Below are positions 8,171 through 15,526 of a DNA stretch of 15,910 nucleotides, in pieces (within the stretch, counting starts at the first letter, position 1; each line of letters opens with the position of its first letter). A program made the position numbers and the translations under genes. This DNA is from JBKEAR01 sp047972425 (GTDB lineage Bacteria > Pseudomonadota > Alphaproteobacteria > JBKEAR01), in assembly GCA_047972425.1 (NCBI GenBank), contig JBKEAR010000057.1, forward strand, positions 1 through 15,910. Direction: 5' to 3'. Below the pieces are notes generated by a model. It was not told the origin of the DNA. It ran no database searches and worked only from the letters and a program-made list of their open reading frames with translations.

Positions 8171-8401
8171 ATGGAAAATTTATCAGAAGCTTTATTGCTC
8201 ATGGTTATGGGTGTGGGGGTTGTATTTTTATTTTTGACGGTATTGGTTTTTGCCGTATCTATCATGTCAAAAATTGTTACAAAATACTTTCCGGAGCAAG
8301 AAAAACCAAAAGCAACAAGCTTAAAACAACAAGAGGCGGTTATTGCCGCAGCAGTTGCTGCAGTTCATACACATCGTCAAAAATATAATTTAAAAGTTTA
8401 A
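8171..8401 (+). CDS. oadG: Oxaloacetate decarboxylase gamma subunit
   Basis: This 76-residue protein has a single membrane segment (about residues 5-30: LLLMVMGVGVVFLFLTVLVFAVS), followed by a polar tail, the plan of OadG, the small subunit that anchors and assembles the Na+-pumping decarboxylase. The tail is rich in Ala, Gln and Lys and ends in HTHRQKYN, in line with the metal-binding polar tail known for the family. ATG 8171 is preferred over an upstream in-frame ATG at 8129, because AGGGA lies about 9 bases before it and the membrane segment then starts where it does in homologues. The gene lies 22 bases before oadA. The family is poorly conserved, so context carries much of the call. Confidence 0.85.
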   Translation: MENLSEALLLMVMGVGVVFLFLTVLVFAVSIMSKIVTKYFPEQEKPKATSLKQQEAVIAAAVAAVHTHRQKYNLKV

Positions 8402-8423
8402 AAATAGAGGGGAAACACAAAAA

Positions 8424-10247
8424 ATGTCATCTAATCCGTTAAAAATTACCGAACTCGCATTAAGAGATGCACATCAATCATTATTTGCAACCAGAATGCG
8501 TATCGAAGATATGCTGCCGATCGCTGCAAAAATGGATGAAATCGGCTATTGGTCGATAGAAAGCTGGGGGGGCGCAACTTTTGATGCCTGTATTCGTTTT
8601 TTAGGCGAAGACCCATGGGAGCGCTTACGTTTATTAAAAGCCGCTATGCCCAAAACACCACAGCAAATGTTGCTACGGGGTCAAAATATTTTAGGTTATC
8701 GCCATTATGCCGATGACGTTGTGGATAAATTTGTAGAGCGCGCCGTTAAAAATGGTATGGATGTTTTTAGAACATTTGATGCCATGAATGATCCCCGCAA
8801 TGTGGAGCGTGCTTTAAAAGCAGTTATTGCGAATGGTGCCCATGCACAGGCAACTTTATGTTATACAACTTCCGAGTTCCACACCACCGATCTTTGGATC
8901 AACTTAGCCAAACAATATGAAGATATGGGTGTGCATTCGGTTGCTCTTAAAGATATGTCGGGTCTATTAAAACCTTATGACGCTTACGAGATTATTAGTC
9001 GCCTTAAAAATGAGACGGATTTACTTGTTTCGCTCCATTGCCATGCAACAACAGGCTTAAGTAACGGTGCTTTATTAAAAGCTGCCGAGGCCGGTGTGGA
9101 TGTGGTCGATACTTCTATATCGCCGCTTTCCATGACTTATGCCCATACCGCAACCGAAACCATTGTGGCTACATTTGAAGGTACCGAGCGCGACACCGGT
9201 CTTTCCATGGAAAAATTGGCCGAGATTGCCGCTTATTTCCGTACGGTTCGCCCCAAATATAAAAAGTTTGAAGGCGCACTTCAAGGTGTGGATAGCCGTA
9301 TTTTATTGGCACAAGTACCCGGCGGCATGTTAACCAATATGGAAGCCCAGCTTAAACAACAAAATGCTGCCGATAAATTAGATGAAGTTTTATTAGAAAT
9401 TCCCCGCGTACGCGAAGATTTAGGCTTTTTACCACTGGTTACTCCCACATCGCAAATTGTGGGCACGCAAGCTGTTATTAACGTATTAATGGGCGAGCGC
9501 TATAAAACAATCTCTAAAGAAACACAAGATGTTCTTTTAGGTAAATATGGTGCAACACCGGGGGCAGTTAATAAAGAATTACAAGCCCGCGTGGTTAAAG
9601 AAACGAGCGATGAAGTGATTGATTGCCGCCCTGCCGATAAAATTGAGCCCGAATGGGATAAATTAACCCAAGAAGTTAAAGATTGGGCTGCCAAAGAAGG
9701 CGTAACATTATCTGCTGGCGATAAAGCCGAAGATGATATATTAATTTATGCGCTCTTCCCAAGCCAAGTGGCTCCAAAATTCCTTAAATATCGTGGCGAT
9801 GCCTCGCAATTTGAGCCTGCACCTTGGTTAGAAGAAGAAGCCAAACCTGCAAGCAAAGCTGTTGCCCCTGTTGCGGCATCTTCTGGTGCAATGGCGGTGG
9901 CCGAAAATTATGTGGTTACCGTTAGTGGCCAAACATTTAATGTGCATGTTGCCCCCGATGGCGCTACAAGCGTTGCCCCTGCGGCAGCGGCGGCTCCGGC
10001 TGTAGCAGCACCTGCCCCTGCAGCAGGCGGTAGCGGCGAGCCTTTCCCGTCACCAATGGCCGGCTCTATTGTACGCATTAATGTTAAAGCTGGCCAACAA
10101 GTGAATGAGGGTGAGTTGCTCTTGGTTCTCGAAGCTATGAAAATGGAAACCGAAGTGAAAGCACCAAAAGCCGGAACGATTGTTTCGATTGACGTTGCTG
10201 AGGGGGATGCGGTAGAATCCGCCCAATCTCTTATGCATATAGCTTAA
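8424..10247 (+). CDS. oadA: Oxaloacetate decarboxylase alpha subunit (biotin-containing)
   Basis: This 607-residue subunit carries the carboxyltransferase and biotin domains. It moves the carboxyl group of oxaloacetate to biotin and yields pyruvate; the beta subunit then releases CO2 and drives Na+ out. Residues 8-270 form the TIM-barrel with LRDAHQS (metal ligand D15), catalytic-site LKDMSG (K176) and LHCHATTG (metal ligands H205, H207). A conserved PYC/OadA domain follows to about residue 470. An Ala/Pro-rich hinge occupies about 517-537, and the biotinyl domain fills the C-terminus with EAMKMET (biotinylated K573). The start ATG 8424 has GAGGGGA about 11 bases upstream. Methylmalonyl-CoA and glutaconyl-CoA decarboxylases use unrelated carboxyltransferase subunits, so the oxaloacetate assignment is firm. 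A pyruvate carboxylase B subunit would be the main alternative, but the oadG and oadB neighbours argue against it. Confidence 0.96.
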   Translation: MSSNPLKITELALRDAHQSLFATRMRIEDMLPIAAKMDEIGYWSIESWGGATFDACIRFLGEDPWERLRLLKAAMPKTPQQMLLRGQNILGYRHYADDVVDKFVERAVKNGMDVFRTFDAMNDPRNVERALKAVIANGAHAQATLCYTTSEFHTTDLWINLAKQYEDMGVHSVALKDMSGLLKPYDAYEIISRLKNETDLLVSLHCHATTGLSNGALLKAAEAGVDVVDTSISPLSMTYAHTATETIVATFEGTERDTGLSMEKLAEIAAYFRTVRPKYKKFEGALQGVDSRILLAQVPGGMLTNMEAQLKQQNAADKLDEVLLEIPRVREDLGFLPLVTPTSQIVGTQAVINVLMGERYKTISKETQDVLLGKYGATPGAVNKELQARVVKETSDEVIDCRPADKIEPEWDKLTQEVKDWAAKEGVTLSAGDKAEDDILIYALFPSQVAPKFLKYRGDASQFEPAPWLEEEAKPASKAVAPVAASSGAMAVAENYVVTVSGQTFNVHVAPDGATSVAPAAAAAPAVAAPAPAAGGSGEPFPSPMAGSIVRINVKAGQQVNEGELLLVLEAMKMETEVKAPKAGTIVSIDVAEGDAVESAQSLMHIA

Positions 10248-10262
10248 GGGAGGAGCTTTTTT

Positions 10263-11387
10263 ATGGAAGCCGTTAAAAATTTAATTTTCGATACCGGCCT
10301 TGCGCAAATGACATGGCAACAGGTTGTTATGTTGTTGGTTTGTATGGGTATTTTATATTTAGCCATCAAAAAACAATTTGAGCCTTTATTGCTTTTACCC
10401 ATCGGTTTTGCCGGAATGTTAGCCAATATGCCCGGTGCTGGCATGGCCGAGGGCAGTGGCCTTTTACATGTATTGGCCGATTTCGGCTTGGGCGAACAAT
10501 TTGGTACATTATTCCCATTATTCATCTTTATGGGTGTGGGTGCCATGACCGACTTTGGCCCTATGCTCGCCAACCCCAAAACCCTCTTTATGGGGGCAGC
10601 GGCTCAGGTGGGTATTTTTGCCACATTATTAGGGGCAATATTCCTAGGGTTCGACCTTAAAGAAGCCGCAGCCATTGCGATTATCGGTGGTGCCGATGGC
10701 CCGACATCTATCTTTGTGTCATCGCGCTTAGCTAGCCATTTGGTTGGGCCTATTGCGGTAGCCGCTTACTCCTATATGGCGTTGGTTCCGCTTATTCAGC
10801 CCCCCATTATGCGCGCATTAACAACCAAAAAAGAGCGTATGGTTAAAATGGAGCAATTACGCAAAGTCTCTAAGTTAGAGAAAATCGTATTCCCGATTAT
10901 TTTGGTTATGCTTGTGGGCTTTATTTTACCGTCGGCCGTACCGTTACTCGGTATGTTCTGTTTGGGTAATTTAATGCGTGAATCCGGTGTGGTTGCTCGG
11001 TTATCCGATACTGCACAAAATGCGCTAATCAATATCATCACTATTTTCCTTGGCCTTGCCGTGGGTTCTAAATTAGAGGCATCTTATTTTCTGAATACCA
11101 AAACTTTAGGTATTTTACTATTGGGTATGGTTGCCTTTGGTATCGGCACAGCCACAGGTGTATTGATGGGTAAAATGATGTATCGCTTATCGGGCGGTAA
11201 AATTAATCCGCTTATTGGTGCGGCGGGTGTATCGGCTGTGCCGATGGCTGCTCGTGTGGCCAATAAAGTGGGGCAAGAGGATAATCCGCATAACTTCTTG
11301 CTTATGCATGCTATGGGCCCCAATGTGGCGGGGGTTATCGGCTCGGCGATTGCTGCCGGTGTTTTGCTTAGCTATTTTGGTGCCTAA
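10263..11387 (+). CDS. oadB: Oxaloacetate decarboxylase beta subunit (Na+ pump)
   Basis: This 374-residue integral membrane protein decarboxylates carboxybiotin and exports Na+. The hallmark IIGGADGPTSIF (residues 140-151) includes D145, the equivalent of the Na+-binding aspartate of OadB. About nine to eleven hydrophobic helices are visible, and the C-terminal block AARVANKVGQEDNPHNFLLMH (starting at about residue 326) is typical of the family. It is shorter than the roughly 430-residue enterobacterial OadB, and in size it is closer to the beta subunits of methylmalonyl-CoA and glutaconyl-CoA decarboxylases; the oadA partner nevertheless fixes the substrate. AGGGAGGAG about 8 bases before the ATG is the strongest ribosome site in the window. 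It lies 15 bases after oadA, and the operon ends at the terminator that follows. Confidence 0.95.
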   Translation: MEAVKNLIFDTGLAQMTWQQVVMLLVCMGILYLAIKKQFEPLLLLPIGFAGMLANMPGAGMAEGSGLLHVLADFGLGEQFGTLFPLFIFMGVGAMTDFGPMLANPKTLFMGAAAQVGIFATLLGAIFLGFDLKEAAAIAIIGGADGPTSIFVSSRLASHLVGPIAVAAYSYMALVPLIQPPIMRALTTKKERMVKMEQLRKVSKLEKIVFPIILVMLVGFILPSAVPLLGMFCLGNLMRESGVVARLSDTAQNALINIITIFLGLAVGSKLEASYFLNTKTLGILLLGMVAFGIGTATGVLMGKMMYRLSGGKINPLIGAAGVSAVPMAARVANKVGQEDNPHNFLLMHAMGPNVAGVIGSAIAAGVLLSYFGA

Positions 11388-11400
11388 GTAACTTCGTTAC
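11388..11400 (+). repeat. GTAACTTCGTTAC mini-hairpin after oadB
   Basis: This perfect 5-bp inverted repeat with a TTC loop begins right after the oadB stop codon. Eleven of its bases (TAACTTCGTTA) recur, in the same orientation relative to transcription, at the stop of the phosphatase gene (2620-2630, minus strand). It may be a transcript-end element. Confidence 0.35.
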
Positions 11401-11411
11401 AACGGATTTTT

Positions 11412-11448
11412 AAAAAGGCCTGTCATAAATTTGGCAGGCTTTTATTTT
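11412..11448 (+). terminator. Rho-independent terminator of the oad operon
   Basis: A seven-pair stem, GCCTGTC at 11418-11424 with GGCAGGC at 11433-11439 (one G-U pair), encloses an eight-base loop and is followed by TTTTATTTT. An A-run before the stem extends the pairing into the T-run, so it could also work in the reverse direction. Confidence 0.85.
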
Positions 11449-11454
11449 AGGTGA

Positions 11455-11483
11455 TTGACAATCTGTAAGAATATGATTACAAA
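11455..11483 (+). promoter_or_regulatory. Candidate promoter before the small membrane protein
   Basis: A perfect -35 TTGACA (11455-11460) is followed 17 bases later by TACAAA (11478-11483), which matches the -10 in four of six bases. Transcription would start near 11490 and leave a leader of about 185 bases. The spacer holds a short inverted repeat (TGTAA at 11464, TTACA at 11477), possibly an operator. Confidence 0.4.
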
Positions 11484-11489
11484 TTATTT

Positions 11490-11676
11490 CATTCTAGTTA
11501 TAGTGTAACCAATTAAAATTGGTTACACTATAAAGATGCGAAGCAGCTTTCATTTGCACAGTCAAATGTGAAGGGTGTCTTGTCGGAGACAAGCCAACAA
11601 AAGATTTATAGATATAAAATGATAATATATTATAACCAACATTCATCAGTTAGGTTATATAAAGCGAGTGCCATCC
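11490..11676 (+). ncRNA. Structured 5' leader (hypothetical cis-regulatory RNA)
   Basis: Four hairpins line up between the candidate promoter and the next start codon. They are the 17-bp repeat at 11498-11533; CATTTG/CAAATG at 11551-11568; CTTGTC/GACAAG with a GGA loop at 11579-11593; and TATAACCAAC paired with GTT-A-GGTTATA (one bulged A) at 11631-11659, which ends 17 bases before the ATG. I do not recognise a known riboswitch. The boundaries are approximate, and a regulatory role is inferred only from the density of symmetry. Confidence 0.35.
11498..11533. repeat. Perfect 17-bp inverted repeat
   Basis: The arm TTATAGTGTAACCAATT (11498-11514) and its exact complement (11517-11533) are separated by two A residues. 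This is far longer than expected by chance. It has no T-run on either strand, so it is not an ordinary terminator. It could be an operator, a 5' leader hairpin close to the transcript start, or the relic of a palindromic repeat element. Confidence 0.9.
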
Positions 11677-12045
11677 ATGCCCTATTTCTCTTACCGATTT
11701 ACCGCAACAGCTTGTATGATATTGTTTTCCCTATTGGCCATTTGCTTCATCATTTACCCGCCTCTTTTTGTGTATATATTCGGGTTAGATTCATCATCTT
11801 CCGTATATGTGGTTTTGCGGCGCTCGGGCGTTGTGTTTATGGGGCTAGCTGTTATTATGGGGCTCACTCGAGGTTTCTCGGTAGATGCCACACAAAAGGC
11901 TATTATTAAATCCTTTGTTTTGGCATTTTTTGCTTTGGCCGCATTGGGTATTACCGAGTGGTTTAAAGGCACAGTCGGCAGTGGCGTTTGGTTGGCGATT
12001 ATTGTCGAAATCCTTTTTGGACTGATGCTTATCCGCACCCGATAA
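11677..12045 (+). CDS. Small four-helix membrane protein, unknown function
   Basis: I do not recognise this 122-residue protein. It has four clear hydrophobic segments, at about residues 8-32, 42-62, 74-92 and 99-118, joined by short loops; LRRSGVVFMGLAVIMGLTRG (about 45-64) and the short TEWFKG loop are the most motif-like parts. It ends in positive residues (RTR). The size and plan resemble small DUF4345- or DoxX-like membrane proteins, but this is a weak likeness. ATG 11677 has a poor ribosome site (GCGAG, 9 bases upstream); a GTG at 11668 would add three residues. It lies alone between the oad terminator and the sit promoter, so no operon partner hints at its role. The hairpin-rich leader suggests regulation at the RNA level. 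Confidence 0.65.
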   Translation: MPYFSYRFTATACMILFSLLAICFIIYPPLFVYIFGLDSSSSVYVVLRRSGVVFMGLAVIMGLTRGFSVDATQKAIIKSFVLAFFALAALGITEWFKGTVGSGVWLAIIVEILFGLMLIRTR

Positions 12046-12078
12046 CAGCTAAGTCGCGTATATAGCTCTAAAAAAGCT

Positions 12079-12106
12079 TTGCAAAAAATATAGCCTTTGC
12101 TATACT
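12079..12106 (+). promoter_or_regulatory. Promoter of the sitABCD-mntR operon
   Basis: TTGCAA (12079-12084) and TATACT (12101-12106) are spaced by 16 bases, and a TG at 12098-12099 makes an extended -10 (TGCTATACT). The -10 falls inside the MntR-type palindrome, so repressor binding would block polymerase directly. Confidence 0.55.
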
Positions 12107-12108
12107 TT
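12085..12108. promoter_or_regulatory. MntR operator
   Basis: The imperfect palindrome AAAATATAGC, CTTT, GCTATACTTT has one mismatched pair. Its core TATAGC-N4-GCTATA, and even the CTTT centre, match the E. coli mntH MntR box (AACATAGC, AAAG, GCTATGTT) read on the other strand. Additional half-sites TATAGC occur at 12061-12066 and 12108-12113. An E. coli-type MntR is encoded at the end of the same operon, which makes this assignment persuasive. Confidence 0.8.
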
Positions 12109-12137
12109 ATAGCACAGTATAAATTATAGGTTTGGTG

Positions 12138-13034
12138 ATGAATAAATATATTGGGTTGTTGACCCTAATTTCTCTTTTAAATTTAAGTGCTTATGCCGAT
12201 AAAAAGAAGGTGGTGACAACCTTTACCGTCATTGCCGATATCGCACAAAATGTCGCAGGCGATGCCGCTATTGTGGAATCGGTTACCAAACCCGGCGCCG
12301 ATATCCATTCTTATCAGCCCACACCTAAAGATATTATCCGCGCCCAAAATGCCGATTTGGTGTTATGGAACGGCCTTAATTTAGAGCTTTGGTTTCAGCG
12401 GTTTTTGCAGGATATTCATAATATCCCTAATGTTACCTTGACCGAAAATATTACCCCTATTTCCATCTATGAGGGTAGTTATAGTGGCAAACCCAATCCC
12501 CATGCTTGGATGTCGCCAAAAAATGGGCTGATTTATGTGGAAAATATCCGTAAAGCTTTGGTGGCGCTTGACCCCGAAAACACCGCCATTTATAACCAAA
12601 ATGCGCAAGAATATGCCAAAAAAATCCAAAAAATTATCGATGATACCCAAGCCAAAGTGCAAAATTTGAGTAAAGATGAGCGTTATTTAGTGACCTCTGA
12701 AGGCGCATTTTCATATTTAGCGGGCGATTTAGGGATGAAAGAGGCCTATATTTGGCCAATAAATGCCGACCAACAAGGCTCCCCCAAGCAAATGAGCAAG
12801 ATTATCGACTTGGTGCGTAGCCAAAATATCCCGGTGGTGTTTAGTGAGAGCACAATATCCGATAAACCGGCCAAGCAAATAGCACGCGAAACCGGCGCCC
12901 ATTATGGTGGGATATTGTATGTGGATTCCCTTAGCAAACCCAAAGGCGCTGTACCAACCTATTTGGATTTACTAACTGTGACAATCGATACCATCTTAAA
13001 CGGATATAATGAGGCAGAAGCCAATGGAAAATAA
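12138..13034 (+). CDS. sitA: Manganese/iron ABC transporter, periplasmic binding protein
   Basis: This 298-residue protein belongs to the cluster A-I solute-binding proteins that deliver Mn2+, Fe2+ or Zn2+ to ABC importers. A signal peptide ends at AYA (residue 20), with mature D21, and there is no lipobox Cys, so the protein should be free in the periplasm. The four metal ligands of the family are in place: H57 (ADIHSYQ), H122 (NPHAWMS), E188 (TSEGAF) and D263 (YVDSL). The Glu and Asp ligands favour manganese or iron, and no His-rich zinc loop is present. ATG 12138 is the likeliest start, with AGG 7 bases upstream; in-frame TTG and GTG codons at 12132 and 12135 are weaker choices. The gene opens a five-gene operon under the MntR box and overlaps sitB by 11 bases. 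Confidence 0.92.
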   Translation: MNKYIGLLTLISLLNLSAYADKKKVVTTFTVIADIAQNVAGDAAIVESVTKPGADIHSYQPTPKDIIRAQNADLVLWNGLNLELWFQRFLQDIHNIPNVTLTENITPISIYEGSYSGKPNPHAWMSPKNGLIYVENIRKALVALDPENTAIYNQNAQEYAKKIQKIIDDTQAKVQNLSKDERYLVTSEGAFSYLAGDLGMKEAYIWPINADQQGSPKQMSKIIDLVRSQNIPVVFSESTISDKPAKQIARETGAHYGGILYVDSLSKPKGAVPTYLDLLTVTIDTILNGYNEAEANGK

Positions 13035-13860
13035 GAACTTTATTAAGGTTGATCATTTGTCGGTGACTTATCCGGATGGTAATCGGGCGCTCACGGATAT
13101 CGATTTTAGCCTAGAGGGTGGGCAAATTTGTGCCCTTGTCGGGCCCAATGGAGCCGGAAAATCTACCCTTTTTAAAAGCCTTATGGGTTTTGTAAAGCCC
13201 ACAGCGGGGCAAATTTATATTCAGAATTTAGAGATTAAACAAGCCCTTAAGGCCAATAAGGTGGCTTATGTCCCCCAAAGTGAAGAGGTCGATTGGGACT
13301 TCCCTGTTTTGGTGGAAGATGTTGTGATGATGGGGCGGTATGGCCATATGGGCTTTATGCGCAACCCAAAAGCAGCCGATAAGGCAGCCGTTGACCATGC
13401 GCTGAAGCGTATGGATATTACGGCTTTACGCAAAAAGCAAATTGGCGAGCTGAGCGGGGGGCAAAAAAAGCGGGTATTTTTGGCACGCTCCATTGCCCAA
13501 GGCGGGCAGGTGATATTATTAGATGAACCGTTTGCGGGCGTGGATGTAAAGACCGAAAATATGATTATTGATCTCATGAAAGATTTACGAAATGAGGGGC
13601 ATTTGCTTTTGGTTTCCACCCATGATTTAGGCTCGGTTCCCCTTTATTGTGACCAAGTTGCATTAATCAATCGCCATTTAATTGCTAAAGGGGCGGTGGT
13701 GGATGTATTTAATAAAGAGAATTTAGAAAGCGCATTTGGTGGCGTATTACGCCATGTGCAGCTACCTTCGGATTCACAAAATGCCAATAGCAAACAAGTG
13801 GTTATTCTAAGTGATGACGAATGGCCGGCCGTATTTTTGGGGCAAGATGATAATGATTGA
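13024..13860 (+). CDS. sitB: Manganese/iron ABC transporter, ATP-binding protein
   Basis: This 278-residue ATPase powers the Sit importer from the cytoplasmic side. It has Walker A GPNGAGKST (residues 40-48), Q-loop Q85 in YVPQSEEVDW, signature LSGGQKKR (143-150), Walker B VILLDEP with E168, and the switch His H200 in STHD. The VPQ..EVDWDFP stretch and the VVMMGRYGHMGF block (about 100-111) are typical of MntB/SitB-type ATPases. Start ATG 13024 has GAGG about 9 bases upstream and overlaps the sitA stop; an in-frame ATG at 13009 would overlap more and lacks such a site. It overlaps sitC by 8 bases, so all three gene products are probably translationally coupled. Confidence 0.94.
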   Translation: MENKNFIKVDHLSVTYPDGNRALTDIDFSLEGGQICALVGPNGAGKSTLFKSLMGFVKPTAGQIYIQNLEIKQALKANKVAYVPQSEEVDWDFPVLVEDVVMMGRYGHMGFMRNPKAADKAAVDHALKRMDITALRKKQIGELSGGQKKRVFLARSIAQGGQVILLDEPFAGVDVKTENMIIDLMKDLRNEGHLLLVSTHDLGSVPLYCDQVALINRHLIAKGAVVDVFNKENLESAFGGVLRHVQLPSDSQNANSKQVVILSDDEWPAVFLGQDDND

Positions 13861-14692
13861 TATATTATTAGAGCCATTTGCTTATAATTATATGATACGC
13901 GCGATGATTGTTTGCCTATTTGTTGGTGGAATTTGCGGTATATTATCCACCTTTTTAATGCTAAAAGGCCTATCGCTCATGGGCGACGCCCTTGCCCATG
14001 CGGTGGTACCGGGGGTGGTGATAGCCCATTTTTTGGCTTTGCCTTATATGTTGGGTGCATTTTTTGCCGGCATATTGGCCGCATTATCTATGGAGCTTGT
14101 CAAACGCCGTACCAAGCTCAAAGAAGATGCCGTAATTGGCGTGGTTTTTACCGGCTTTTTGGCTTTGGGTTTGGTGCTGATATCGGCACGCCCGACCGAA
14201 TTTGATGTGCAAAAGATTATCTTGGGCGATGTAAGCTCGATATCCCCGAGCGATGCCATTCAAATCATGCTCATCAGCCTGATTGTTATTGGCTTTTTTA
14301 TACTTAAATGGAAAGATGTTATGCTGGTTTTCTTTGATGAAAGCCAAGCCCGTGCCATGGGCATAGCGGCTAAAAATTATAAACTTATCTTTTATATATT
14401 GCTCAGTGCCACTATTGTTACCGCGTTGCAATCGGTGGGGGCGGCCATTGTGGTTTCTATGGTCATAACCCCCGGTGCAACCGCTTATTTACTTACCAAT
14501 AAATTTTCTAAACTCATTTTATTTGCCGCTATATTTGGGGCAATTACCAGTAGCTTGGGTGTGTATATCAGCTATTTTGCCAATGCCTCGGCCGGTGGAT
14601 TAATCATTATGTTTCAGACAATGCTATTTTTATTCACCTTTATTTTTGCGCCCAAATATGGCCTGTTGCGCCTAAAGGCTAAGGTGGGTTAA
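13853..14692 (+). CDS. sitC: Manganese/iron ABC transporter, permease 1
   Basis: This 279-residue membrane protein of the ABC-3 permease family has about eight hydrophobic helices. MGDALAHAVVPGVVIA (about residues 43-58) and the late SVGAAIVVSMVITPGATAYLL block (about 195-215) are family hallmarks. It shares its whole layout with the next gene, which begins in the same way (EPF-Y-M-R), so the two are tandem paralogues that form the channel as a heterodimer, as in Sit and Yfe systems. I chose ATG 13853, which overlaps the sitB stop; ATG 13847 is nearer to the GGGG ribosome site but fits the paralogue less well. The ATG at 13811 is too far upstream. Confidence 0.92.
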   Translation: MIDILLEPFAYNYMIRAMIVCLFVGGICGILSTFLMLKGLSLMGDALAHAVVPGVVIAHFLALPYMLGAFFAGILAALSMELVKRRTKLKEDAVIGVVFTGFLALGLVLISARPTEFDVQKIILGDVSSISPSDAIQIMLISLIVIGFFILKWKDVMLVFFDESQARAMGIAAKNYKLIFYILLSATIVTALQSVGAAIVVSMVITPGATAYLLTNKFSKLILFAAIFGAITSSLGVYISYFANASAGGLIIMFQTMLFLFTFIFAPKYGLLRLKAKVG

Positions 14693-15526
14693 ATGGATTG
14701 GTTATATCAGTTTTTTATCGAGCCTTTTACTTACGATTTTATGACACGCGGGCTGATTGCCGCCCTATTAATTGGTATATTATGTGCCATATTTTCTTGT
14801 TATCTCATCCTTAAAGGTTGGGCACTCATGGGCGATGCAGTATCCCATGCCGTATTACCCGGGGTGGCGATTGCTTATGCGCTATCCATACCCATGGTTG
14901 TTGGGGCATTTGTTGCAGGGCTTATTTGTGGTTTAGGCTCCGATTATATTAGCAAAAATAGCCGAATTAAAAGCGATGCGGCTATTGGTATTGTCTATTC
15001 GGGATTATTCGGTTTAGGGCTTATCCTTATGACCAAAATAGAAAGCGATGTTCATTTAAGCCATATATTATTTGGTAATATGTTGGGTGTGGATTGGCCG
15101 GATATTCAAGAAATTGCGCTGATAGGCCTTATTGTTTTGGCTGTTGTTATTATTAAACGGCGGGATTTAATGCTCTATTGTTTCGATGCTAATCAGGCAC
15201 AAACCATGGGCTTGCCGGTGCGTGTACTCTATATGGGATTATTGGTTTTTTTAGCGCTCACCATTGTGGTATCTATTAAGGCTGTGGGCATTATTATTGT
15301 AACCGCCATGCTCATTGCACCGGGAGCCATTGGCTTTTTACTCTCTAAGTCATTTGATAAAATGATGCTGATATCCGTTGGCGTTTCTATATTATCAAGC
15401 CTTTTAGGGCTTATATTCAGTTATCATTTCGATTTAGATACATCGGCATTAATCGTGCTAATACAAGCGCTTATTTTTGTTATAACATTATTATGTGTAT
15501 CACAAAAGGGGGTTGAATATGGCTAG
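14693..15526 (+). CDS. sitD: Manganese/iron ABC transporter, permease 2
   Basis: This 277-residue ABC-3 family permease is a paralogue of the product upstream. It has MGDAVSHAVLPGVAIAY (about residues 46-62), the cytoplasmic loop KNSRIKSDAAIGIVYSG, and SIKAVGIIIVTAMLIAPGAIG (starting near residue 197), with about eight membrane helices. ATG 14693 follows the sitC stop with no spacer, and AAGGTGGG lies just before it. Its stop overlaps the mntR start. Two permeases with one ATPase mark the four-component Sit/Yfe type, rather than MntABC or ZnuABC with a single permease. Confidence 0.92.
   Translation: MDWLYQFFIEPFTYDFMTRGLIAALLIGILCAIFSCYLILKGWALMGDAVSHAVLPGVAIAYALSIPMVVGAFVAGLICGLGSDYISKNSRIKSDAAIGIVYSGLFGLGLILMTKIESDVHLSHILFGNMLGVDWPDIQEIALIGLIVLAVVIIKRRDLMLYCFDANQAQTMGLPVRVLYMGLLVFLALTIVVSIKAVGIIIVTAMLIAPGAIGFLLSKSFDKMMLISVGVSILSSLLGLIFSYHFDLDTSALIVLIQALIFVITLLCVSQKGVEYG

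Noticed and set aside
11568..11909. A 113-codon plus-strand frame overlapping the small membrane protein gene
   Set aside because: It is a shadow frame without membrane pattern or ribosome site, and it competes with the better-supported frame at 11677-12045.
13266..14431. Minus-strand frames over sitB and sitC
   Set aside because: They lie opposite clear ABC transporter genes and show no recognisable domain or start signal.
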